Position numbers and translations under genes: made by a program. A stretch of 64,000 bases of DNA from Turnera subulata (Eukaryota; Streptophyta; Magnoliopsida; Malpighiales; Passifloraceae), in assembly GCA_028386065.3 (NCBI GenBank), contig JAKUCV010006854.1, positions 1-64,000 on the forward strand. Direction: 5' to 3'. Each line of letters begins with the position of its first letter. Positions within the stretch are counted from its first letter, which is position 1. The notes under the pieces were generated by a model. That model was not told the DNA's origin, did not search any database, and was given only the letters and a program-made list of their open reading frames with translations. Below are positions 45,017 through 56,187 of the stretch, piece after piece.

Positions 45017-48000
45017 GAGATCAGATATACAATATTGGCCCACCAACATATACGTGCAGGCATTGCAATGCGATTATGTGGTACGAGGAAAGAACCATGA
45101 AATCAAAGAGGGCCCTAAATCCCCAATTCACACTATGTTGTCTGAATGGAAAGGTGCAATTGCCGTTGCTAAAAGAGCCCCCACAATTGTTGAAGAAACT
45201 GCTTACAGGAAACACAAAAGAAGCAATCCATTACCGTGAAAATATAAGAGCATATAATTCAGTCTTCGCATTTACCTCAATGGGAGGGACAATCGAGGGT
45301 ATGACTCCAGGACCATATGTGTTCAGATTGAATGGGCAAAATCATCATCTTATTGGATCCTTGCTACCAATGCCTGGACAACAGCCGAGATTTGCACAAC
45401 TCTATATATATGATACTGACAATGAAATTCGAAACCGATCACAAATACTACATGGTGATGAAGGAAGAGGGAAACTAGATGCAAACTTGATAAAAGATTT
45501 GGGAAATATGTTAGATGAACATAATGCCTTGGCTAAATCTTTTAGAGCTGCAAGGGAAAGGTATCAAGACAATGATGGTGGAGAATTCCGTTTACGACTG
45601 ATCAGTTCGAGAACCAATGATGGAAGACAATACAATACACCTACAAGCTCAGAAATTGCAATGCTAATTGTTGGGGACTTTGTTGAGAATACGAACCAGA
45701 GGGATATTATCGTTGAACATAGAACACAAGAATTGCAACGAATTACAGAACTGCATCCAAGTTTCATGTCAATGCAATATCCATTACTCTTCCCGTATGG
45801 AGAAGATGGATATAGACTGGGAATTGCCCATAGAGAGGATGAAGGGGGAAGACCAGCAAAGCAAAATGCACTCAGAATGCGAGAATATTATGGATTCAGA
45901 ATCCAACAAAGGGAAGCAGAGGCATAAACAATACTTTCAAGTGGGAGATTAGAACATCAGTATGTGGGTGATGCATTCACATGCATAGAGGGTGGCCGAA
46001 TCAATTTCATTAAATACAACCAGACGAAATTGCAAGCTGAACTATACAGAGGATTACATGATGCAATATCACGGGGGGATTCAAACCCAACATTACTAGG
46101 AAAGAGAACTATCTTGCCAGCGTCACATACAGGAGGCCCACGATACAAAGTACAAAATTATCAGGATGCAATGGCGATTTGTAGGTGGGCGGGTTTCCTA
46201 GAGCTTTTTATAACATTCACATGCAATCCAAGATGGCCAGAAATAAGTTTGCTACATGAGAAAATGGGGAACAACACAAACCATCAACGTCCTCATGCAA
46301 TTGTCCGTGTGTTTCAAATCAAGTTGCGAGAGCTCATTCAAGACCTCAAGAAGAAAAACCATTTCGGCAAGTGCATTGCAAGTAAGTACGACGCTAATTT
46401 CGAATTCATATAATAACCAAATATAATCCTACAACTAATTGACAAACCCATCGGAACGTTTGCAGTTTTGTATACAATAGAATCCCAGCAACGAGGGCTG
46501 CCGCATGCACATATTCTGTTATTCTTACAACACATAGACAAGAATCCCAGCGCTGCTAAAATTGATAGCATGATTTTGGCAGAAATTCCAGACAGAGGAG
46601 AAGATGAACTTGGATATCTAGCAGTACAAAATTTTATGATACATGGACCATGTGGGGTTTTAAATCCACGTTCCCCTTGCATGCACAACTACAAGTGCAC
46701 CAAGCATTACCCCCAAAAAATATTGTGAGCAAACAACAGTAGATGAACGGGGGTTTCCAGTGTATAGAAGGCAGAAAAGCAGCAATCAGGTGCAAAGGAA
46801 TGTAATCCATATAGATAACCGTTTTGTGGTGCCATACAACAGGGATATAATAGTGAAATTCCAAGCACATATAAATGTGGAGTTCTGCAACCATGCCAGG
46901 AGCATTAAATATTTGTTCAAATATATTCACAAGGGGCCTGATAGAGCAAAAGTGGTAGTTGAGAAAAACAGCAACACCAATGCAGACAATGTAGAAGAAG
47001 GAGACACCATCTGTGATGAGATCAAAACATACTTGGATTGTAGGTATTATTTTAAAGCACAAAAAAGGGAAACAATGAGACATTTTATTTTCTAACCCCT
47101 ACTTCACTGAAAAACGTTTGTCTTACAACAGGTGTATCACTACAACTGAAGCATGTTGGAGAATACTACAGTTTGACATAAATTATAGGGAGCCAGCAGT
47201 TGAGAGATTAAGTTTTCATCTCGATCGAAGATGAACAAACAGTGTTTTTCAGAGATGACTCCGACATATGTGAAATGATGACAACACCAAATGTAAGTAA
47301 AACAATGCTTACTGAATGGTTTAAAGCAAATATGATGTACGAAGATGCAAGAGAACTGACATATGCAGAATTCCTAGAGAAATGTGTTTGGGACAAAAAG
47401 AATGTACAATAGAGAAGGAGAAAGGCAGGCAAAACAATGGGGAGAATATATTACACATATCCGGCCAGTGGGGAAAAATATTATCTCAGAATGCTCCTTA
47501 ATGTTGTTCGTGGGCCAACTAAGTTCGAGGAAATAAGGACAGTCAATAATGTTGTGTATCCTACATATAAAGATGCTTACCGAGCCAGGGGATTATTAGG
47601 AGACGACAGAGAGTGGGAAGATTGTTTACAAGAGGCTTCGAGATGGGCATCAGGTGCACAATTACAGGAGTTATTTGCATCGATATTAATCCATTGCCAA
47701 GTTTCAGATGCCAACCATTTGTGGGTGCAAAACGCGGAGCTTCTGAGCGAAGATTTGCTACACCAAATCAGGGCAACTATGAACATCCCAAACATGCAAG
47801 TGGAGGGTGAATACATAAGGAACTTGGCATTGCAACAGATCGAAAACATCTTGATAAGAAGAGGGAGAAAAAATGAAGATTTCCAGGTATCGTCCCTGGA
47901 TATAGCACGGAACAGAGACTTGGGGAATAGAATTCTGGCAGAGGAGCTGAATTACAATGGCAGCCATATGCATGATGAATTCATTACACAGCGAGAGAAT

Positions 48001-48529
48001 TTAAACCCAGGGCAACGACAGATATTCAACGACGTCATCGACTCGGTGGAAAATAGCAGAGGGAGAAACTATTTCATAAACGGGCATGGAGGAACAGGTA
48101 AAACGTATTTATGGAAAACAATCATATATTACCTAAGAGCCAAGGGGAAAATTGTTCTAGCTGTGGCCTCTTCCGGTATTGCATCTTTACTTTTACCTGG
48201 GGGACGAACAGCACACTCGAGGTTTCACATCCCTTTAAATCCAACACCAGAATCCACTTGCGACATCAAACAAGGATCCCATCTGGCGGAATTAATTATC
48301 AAAACATCATTGATAATCTGAGATGAGGCACCTATGGTAAACAAGTACTGTTTTGAAAGCCTTGATAAGAGCCTGAGAGATATAATGCGCATTACTTACC
48401 AGGACAGCGGAAGAAGGTTGTTCGGGGGTATAACAACTATATTTGGAGGAGATTTCAGGCAAATTCTACCTGTTGTTCCAAAAGGCCGACGAGAAGAAAT
48501 AATCAATTCATCAATCAAAAGGTCATACA
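45017..48529 (+). pseudogene. Helitron Rep-helicase, N-terminal and central part, interrupted
   Basis: Homologous to plant RepHel, which nicks, rolls and unwinds DNA during Helitron transposition. In order: zinc-finger-like TYTCRHCNAIMWYEER; Helitron-like N region (GPYVFRLNGQNHHLIGSLLP, LFITFTCNPRWPEI); HUH site as GLPHAHILLFL; Tyr-containing KYLFKYIHKGPD; PIF1 Walker A GHGGTGKT and Walker B DEAPM. Introns 46382-46465 and 47044-47131 fit GT-AG. An upstream intron (44931-45016) is likely. Lesions: TAA 45925-45927, one extra C at about 46710-46714, a ~4-bp frameshift near 47222, TAG 47410-47412, and TGA 48319-48321 in the Walker B strand. At 48529 the Tekay element begins. The gene resumes at 59080. 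Confidence 0.85.
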
Positions 48530-51411
48530 TGTAACAGCCCGGGTAAAATCTATGTTTTTACCGGGACTGTAAAAGGATTTTTGTACAATAATTTATCATA
48601 TGGAAATAAACTTTGGTAATTATTTCCTGGTAAACCGAGCAACGGATTCGATTACGAGTTTCACTCCGGATATTTTTGCGGAATTTCCGTGACGAGTTGG
48701 AATTTTCTGAATTAGAAAAATGATGATTATACCCCTGAGTTTGTTAGAAAACCAAAGGAGGCTAGAGGGGCACAATAGACCTTTTGTTGGGTCAGATTCT
48801 TTCTTTTATTCAACTGTTGGTGCGCACCATCACAACCCCATTATTCACAAATGGTGCACTATAACATTTTCTTTATTATCTCCATCCTATGTCCTATCTT
48901 CTTCAATATTTTGTTCATCTTTTTCCTGTTATAAAAACTATGATTTGATACCAGACACACCAAATACCCACTCTAAGAAGCAACTTAGAAATTGTCTGCT
49001 CATTCACTACACTTAGAATATTAGCTGCCAACTTCTTTTCTCCATAACGCACAAAAAAAAAAGAAGGAAAAACCACGCAGCACCGAGCCGAGACAAGCAA
49101 CCGGTCTCGCTCCCCTGCTGACTACCACCATCAACCGCCACTGTCGCCACCACCATCGTGACCGGCCACCACCACACGTCGCCAACAACCCCGCCATCAC
49201 CATTTCTTATTCCTCCTCCACCTTCCTCTTCACTACCGAGACCACCATCCACCACCGACGCCTCCACCGCCGACGCTACCCTCTCTCCCTCGCGACGAGC
49301 CGCCGGCAGATCCGTCTCCTTCCCCTCGTTCCGCGCCGCCTGTGTTCGCAGTCGCCGCCATCACCACACCTGCAGCGTCGTCACACTGTTGCCTCACTGA
49401 GTAGAGTCGCCCTCCCTCGTGGCGTCGCTCGCCTCGTCCACAGAACCGCCGCCACGGCTCCTCAGCCTCGCTGTTCGCTGCAGCTCGCAACGCCGTCGCC
49501 GTCCCCTACTCAGTCGCCGCTGTCGTCTGCAAAACCCGAAGTGAGCAGACCGAGTTCGACCCGGATGGGTCAAGACACGGGTCGGGTTGACCCGAGGTTA
49601 GCTGGGCTTGTGGATCGTGTGTGTGTGGGCTGAGTGGAGTTAGGGTTGGGCTGGGCTGTTGGGTCTGGTTCCAGGCCTGCGCGTGGGCCTGAGTCTGGGT
49701 TCCTGGTTGGGGCCTGGGCTTGGCACTGTGCATGGTCTGGGCCGACACTATTTGGCCCATTCCGAAATTAAAAAAAAAAAGGAATAAATCTGAAAGAAAA
49801 AGAATAATAATTATGGAAAAATAATAACTTTAGGAAAATAAAAGTAATTTGTGGAAATAATATTTTGAGGAATATTTTGGGGGAAATAATATTCTGGAGA
49901 TATAATTTTAGGGAAAGTATATGTAAATAGAGTATAATAACTACTTTGAGAAATATTTGGGAAGGGTATATGGAATATGTAATTTCTAGGAAAATTCAAA
50001 TAAAAAGTATTTGTGAAAAGAAATAAAGTGATTATCATGTCATATTATTTTCAAGGAGACTAGGAAAATTAAAAAAAAAGGAAAGAAATTATTATACCCT
50101 TTGTAAAATTACTATGTAGTAATTATTCTAGGAAAGAATACATGTACCATAAGTACTTTGGGAGTATAAGCATACGTTATATTTTCAGGAAATTATGTTA
50201 TGGTAATTACATTTTTGGAAAGGAAAATAAATGGTGAATGATGATGATAACGGGGCTTCACCGGGACGTAGACAAACCAGACTAGGTCTTATTTTTACGG
50301 TATAGCATCATTTGCATTTATGTGCATCTTATGTGAGTATATGCTATTGTTTGCTATTTAGGAGTTGATAACGAACAGTATCCCGAGGAACCGGAACCGG
50401 GACGATTTGAGGGCTTTCTGGAGTAGGGAAATCGGCTAAGGTGAGGATGGATAACCTTTGATATGTTGCATATGATGCTGTGTTTGTTTTTTTGTGATTA
50501 TTTTGCCTGATTGAATTGCTGAGCCAATTGAGTTTGAGTATGGTATCATTGTTGTGGTTGTTGATTTATTGATATACCGACATGATGAGATAATTGGATA
50601 ATTGGAAGTTGTGTTGACGACTTTATTGTCACGTGGAAAGTAGTGGTCTGACTCGATGGGTAAAGACTGTTTGGTGGTGGCCATGACCTGGGTTCTTGTG
50701 GAAGCATGTCTATGCTTGGGATGTCTATCCCGTTGATATATTTGGGATGTCTATCCCTGGGTTCTATTTTGGGATGTCTATCCCTGGGTTCTCTTGATTT
50801 TGGTCTGGCACCTGAAATATGTTGATATCCAGGTCTGATTCCTAGCTTGTCCAGTGATGGGGCCGAAAGATAAAATTGGAATTAAAAGTAATTATTCTTT
50901 TGGTCTTGGCTCAGTTATATTCTGATTGTTTCACTGTTATGTTTTTTGCTGGAATTTTATTTCGAGAGTATTGTGTTGCATGCATATTACTGTTTATCCT
51001 TCGCCGGTGAGCACTTCGGACTCACCGCTCGCCTGTGGGGTTTCATCCTGTAGGATGAGTTGCTCGTAGTGTAGGTACGTGGTTCGGCGAGCCGCTGTTT
51101 CCACTCCACCAGACTCCGGATCCATACCTCCGCCGCATCTCATTCTAAGTCTTCCGCTGCAGAATATTATATGTTGCTGTATTTTACATGTTATTGTGTT
51201 GTTGTACTACTTACCTTGCTGTATCATGTATTATATGTTTCTACTACTGCTGTTGTGGCTTGAATAATGGTCCCCGGGGTCGGGTGATGGATGTTGTATT
51301 TGGAGGTTGCTTGTATTGCAATTTTATATTGTATGTACTGTCTGCTACTGTAGTAAGAACAGTTCTGGCACGTGTTTACCGTGTACGTTAAATATGGGTC
51401 GGGGCGCTTCA
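48530..51411 (+). repeat. 5' LTR of the Tekay element
   Basis: 2882 bp, TGTAACAGCCCGGG to GGGGCGCTTCA. It has a Pro/Thr/Ser-coding-like GC-rich block (49080-49560), an AT-rich middle (49760-50230) and four short hairpins (50702-50784). Frames within it are not genes. Confidence 0.95.
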
Positions 51412-51413
51412 GT

Positions 51414-51425
51414 TTGGTAGCGGAA
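51414..51425 (+). promoter_or_regulatory. Primer-binding site of the Tekay element
   Basis: TGGTAGCGGAAC starts three bases after the 5' LTR. It resembles the complement of the initiator tRNA-Met 3' end, with a few mismatches. Confidence 0.7.
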
Positions 51426-51534
51426 CAGGCAGTAGGTCCATAGGAGAATAATGTGCTTGCTTGTTGCCTATATGTGCATAGTCTGGTCACTCTCTTGTCA
51501 TAACATGCATGCATACATCTTCATATAGGTACGA

Positions 51535-54500
51535 ATGGATCCGGTGGGAGGAAACCAGCATGCCGAGCAGCGTTTGGAAGATGACCAAGTATCGATTGAT
51601 CAGCCGCAACCGGTCGTGGGTGGACAAGTACCCGCGGTAGTACCGGGCGACACAACACAGATCATGCATACCATGGCGCAGATTTTGCAACGTTAGGATG
51701 CTAGGGATGCTCGTCTAGAGGCCAGGGAAGCCCGTGAACAGGAGAACCAGGGACCTGTTGAGGACCCTGTTTACACCAAGTTGTCCAGGCTGGGTCTTGA
51801 TGCCTTCACAGGGGTGACTAACCCACAGGCAGCTGATGAATGGCTTCGACAAGCTCACCGAGTGATGCTGAAGCTGAGATGCACAGATGACAGGTGGGCT
51901 AGGTATGTTGCATCCATGTTTCGCAATGTTGCTGTGGATTGGTAGGATTCGGCAACACGTGACATGGCGAAACCAGTCACCATGCCCTGGGCACAGTTTA
52001 CTGAGATGTTCCGGAGGAAGTTTGTCACAGATGTTTACCAGGACCAGCTCAAGCGAGAATTTCTCAGTCTAAGACAGCAAATTGAACAGTCGGTAAATAA
52101 GTATGAGATCCAGTTTGATCGCTTATCCATCTATACATCGGAGTATGTGTCCACACCAGAGGCCAGATGCAAGCGTTTCTAGGATGATTTGCGATCCTGC
52201 ATCCAGACAGTTATGGGGTGCAAAGTTTATGAGACATACCAGGATATGCTTGCAGATGCTCTTCGAGCAGAAGTTATCTAGATGGGGAACGAGAGAGAGA
52301 TAGAAGAAGTCCGGAAGAGGAGATCTGCACAGAATGTTGGGAATCAGAACAAGAGGTTTCAGAGCACCGGTAACAGGTCAGGGTATGGACAGAATCAATC
52401 CATGCCAGTATCTCAGGGTCGAGGATGGGGCAATAGCTACAACAACAATCGTGGGAGTTCATGGACCCAGTCTGGAGGGACTTCATCTGGAGACACTCGC
52501 CCTAGACCTCCTCTGACTAGGGTGAGGTGCTTTGAGTGCAATGATGTTGGGTATTACCGGAGTTCATGTCCTAGGTTAGGAAGGTCTGGAGTTTCTGTTC
52601 CTGCTCAAACTATACAAGCATCAGTGGCCAGTGTACCCAGTGGTTCCGGAGTTGGCCGAGGCCGTGGACGAGGAGCTGCTTGTACTCGAACACAGTCAGC
52701 TATGAACCAGAGTGCAGCCGCCCCGAGGGCATTTGTGATCACGGCTGAGGATGATCCCGAGAATGCTGATGTGATTGCAGGTACCTTTACAGTTTTCGGT
52801 AGTATTGCATACACCTTGATTGATCCTGGTGCCACACGTTCTTTTATCGCTCAGAGTTTTGCTATACAACATAGCTGTAAGGGTGAGAGTTTAGCATGTC
52901 CGTTGAGGGTTAGATTACCTGCGGGCATAGTGGTGAGATTAACACAAGTGTGCAATTATGTTCTCCTTTCATATGATGATGAGGTTTTCTTAGCTCGTTT
53001 GGTTGTGATGAACATGGGGGGATTCGACATAATCCTAGGGATGGATTGGCTATCGAGGTATAATGCCCTGGTGAACTGTCGGACCAAGGAAGTGTTGTTG
53101 ACCTCCGATAGTGGACGACAAGTTCTGGTAACAGAAATTAGGAGAGCTGCTGCCACGTGTAGCATCTCTGCTATGCAGGAGTTTGGAGTGAAGCCGCATG
53201 GTCCGGATGTTTTGTTGAACCAAATCACAAGTGAAGATGTACGGGATCCTACCCCGGGAGATATATCAGTGGTGAAGGAGTTTCTTGAGGTTTTCCCAGA
53301 TGATTTGCCAGGTTTGCCACCCGACAAAGAGGTTGAGTATATCATTGACCTAATGCCAGGAGTCACACCCATATCGATGGCTCCATACAGGATGGCACCA
53401 ACAGAGCTTCAAGAGCTGAAGAAGCAGTTAGATGAGCTGTTAGAAAAGGGTTTCATCAGACCCAGTACCTCACCATGGGGTGCACCAGTCCTGTTTGTCA
53501 AGAAGAAGGATGGTAGCTTGCGGATGTGTGTAGATTACCGTCAGCTGAACAAGGTGACAATTAAGAGCAAGTACCCGTTGCCGAGGATTGATGATTTGTT
53601 TGACTAGTTGCAAGGAGCCACCGTGTTTTCCAAGATTGATCTTCGGTCGGGGTATCACCAGATCAAGATTGCTGAGAAGGACATACCAAAGACTGCCTTC
53701 CGCACACGGTATGGTCATTTTGAGTTCACAGTGGTACCGTTCGGATTGACCAATGCACCAGCAGTGTTCATGTGCTTGATGCACTTGGTCATGAACGAGT
53801 TTTTGGATAAGTTTGTTGTGGTCTTCATCGATGATATCCTCATTCACTCTAAGAGCAAGGAGGAACGTGAGGAGCATTTAAGGATAGTGCTACAGAGGTT
53901 ACGGGAGAAGCAGTTGTATGCCAAATTTAACAAATGTGAATTTTGGCTTGGAGAAGTTTCTTTCCTTGGGCATGTGGTTGGCGGGGATGGAATCAAGGTT
54001 GACCCTGCCAAAGTGAAGGCCGTGTTGGAATGGGAACCACCTAAGAATGTATCCGAAGTCAGAAGTTTTCTTGGACTTGCAGGATACTATCGGAGGTTCA
54101 TTGAAGGTTTTTCCTTATTAGCTAGTCCCATGACCAAGCTATTAAGGAAAGAACAGGTATTTGTTTGGAGCCCGGAATGTCAGAAGAGTTTCGAAGAGCT
54201 TAAGAATAAACTGACCACAGCACCGGTTTTGACAGTACCGAAATCTGGAGTTGAGTATGTGTTGTTTTGTGATGCATCAGGACTTGGTTTAGGAGCTGTG
54301 CTGATGCAAGAAGGGCGGGTGATTGCCTACGCCTCTAGGCAGTTGAGGACTCATGAGAAGAATTACCCGACGCATGATCTTGAGATGGCAGCTGTGATTT
54401 TGGCTCTGAAGATTTGGAGACACTATTTGTTTGGGGAGAAGTGTCGAATTTTCACCGACCACAAGAGTCTTAAGTACATCATGAGTCAGAAGGAGCTTAA

Positions 54501-56147
54501 CCTACGACAGAGACGTTGGGTTGAGTTACTTAATGATTATGACTGTACTATCGAGTATCACCCAGGAAAAGCTAATGTGGTAGCTGATGCCTTGAGCCAG
54601 AGACAATCAGAGGATACCTCCACTAGTTACTCGATGTTCTCACTTATCGAGTTAAGGAAGTTGGGAGTTGGCTTGGCAGTAGATGATACAGGAGCTTTGC
54701 TGGCACACATGAGTGTCAAGTCTAACCTAAGAGGATGGATAGTGGAGTTACAGGATGGAGATCCCGACCTGGTCAAGCTGAAAGAAGGAGTAAGGAGTGG
54801 AAAAGAGGACAAGTTCCGTATAGCTGTTGATGGAGCACTGATGATTGGGGAACGGGTATGTGTACCAAATGTCAGCAATCTGCGTAGTCAAATCCTGGAA
54901 GAAGGACATATGACGCCATATGCGATGCATCCTGGAAGCACTAAGATGTATCAGAACCTGAAGAGCCATTTCTGGTGGCCTCGTATGAAGAAGGATGTAG
55001 CAGAGTATGTTGCAAGATGCCTTACTTTCCAACAGGTGAAAGCTGAGCATCAAGCTCCAGCAGGAAAGTTGAGGTCTTTGTCAGTGCCAGAATGGAAGTG
55101 GGAGATGATCACTATTGATTTTGTGATTGGTTTAACGATGACACGGAGGCAGCATGATGCCATTTGGGACATAGTGGACCGGTTAACAAAATCTGCTCAT
55201 TTTCTACCTACCCGCCAAACTGATACCATGGACACATTGGCGGGTAAGTATGTTGCTGAGGTTGTGAGACTACACGGGATTCCAAAATCCATAGTCTCAG
55301 ACAGAGATCCCAGATTCACATCACGATTCTGGAAGAGTTTACAAGCTGCTTTGGGAACCAAGTTGAGTTTCAGCACCGCTTTTCATCCTCAAACAGATGG
55401 ACAGTCTGAGAGGACCATACAGACACTAGAGGATATTTTGAGGGCTTGTGCACTTAACTTCAGTGGGAGCTGGGATAAGTATCTACCCTTGGCAGAGTTT
55501 GCTTATAACAATGGCTACCATTCTAGCATTGGTATGCCACCTTTTGAGGCTCTCTGTGGAAGGAAGTGTAGAAGTCCAGTGTGTTGGGACGAAGAAGGTA
55601 CGAGATTGATCGTTGGACCGAAGTTAGTCCAACAGACAGTGGACAAGATCCAGACGATGAGACAGTGTATGAGAGCTGCTCAGGATCGGCAGAAGAGCTA
55701 CACCGACGTGAGATGGAGTATAATGTTGGTGAAAAGGTTTTCCTCAGAGTAGCACCTTGGAAGGGTGTGATTAGGTTCGGAAAGAGAGGGAAGCTGAGCC
55801 CAAGGTATATTGGACCCTATGAGATCGTGGAGAGAATTGGACCACTAGCCTACAGATTATCTTTACCTGATGAGCTATCACGTATCCACGACGTGTTCCA
55901 TGTCTCTATGCTGAGGAGATATCGGTCGGACCCTAGTCACATTGTAGCCCCAGCGGATGTTTAGGTAGCGGAGGATCTTACTTACACAGAAGTGCAGGAA
56001 CAGATTCTTGCTCGAGAAGTTCGGCAGTTGCGGAACCGTACCATTCCTATGGTTAAGGTCAAATAGAGCAAGCATTCCGCAAACGAGTCTACATGGGAAG
56101 TTGAAGAACACATGCGGTCCCAGTATCCGCATCTCTTCGCAGAATAG
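51535..56147 (+). pseudogene. Tekay gag-pol polyprotein with TAG stops and a frameshift
   Basis: Gag starts MDPVGGNQHAEQRLEDD. The capsid core shows LGLDAFTGVTNPQAADEWL; the zinc knuckle reads [14 protein letters not shown], with Tyr where His is expected. Then come protease ([11 protein letters not shown]), RT ([24 protein letters not shown]), RNase H ([15 protein letters not shown]), integrase ([40 protein letters not shown]) and a C-terminal chromodomain-like segment (STWEVEEHMRSQYPHLF). In-frame TAG codons are at 51694, 51943, 52180, 52279, 53605, 55962 and 56064. A small deletion near 55710 shifts the frame (KSYTDVR to [15 protein letters not shown]). The integrase finger ends RCLTFQQ, with Phe for the second Cys. 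No functional protein can be made. Confidence 0.92.
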
Positions 56148-56160
56148 GACTGAATTTCGA

Positions 56161-56187
56161 GGACGAAATTCTTTTAAGGGGGTAGAC
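56161..56187 (+). promoter_or_regulatory. Polypurine tract of the Tekay element
   Basis: GGACGAAATTCTTTTAAGG then GGGTAGAC runs into the 3' LTR. The same motif precedes the 3' LTR of the non-autonomous elements. Confidence 0.8.

Noticed and set aside
49013..49490. Pro/Thr/Ser- or Gly-rich frames in the Tekay LTRs
   Set aside because: They repeat in both LTRs (56580-57253), have no conserved start relative to the LTR promoter, and reflect the GC-rich block.
53470..53877. Long minus-strand frames over the gypsy pol region
   Set aside because: Shadow frames of the conserved reverse transcriptase; no independent signal.
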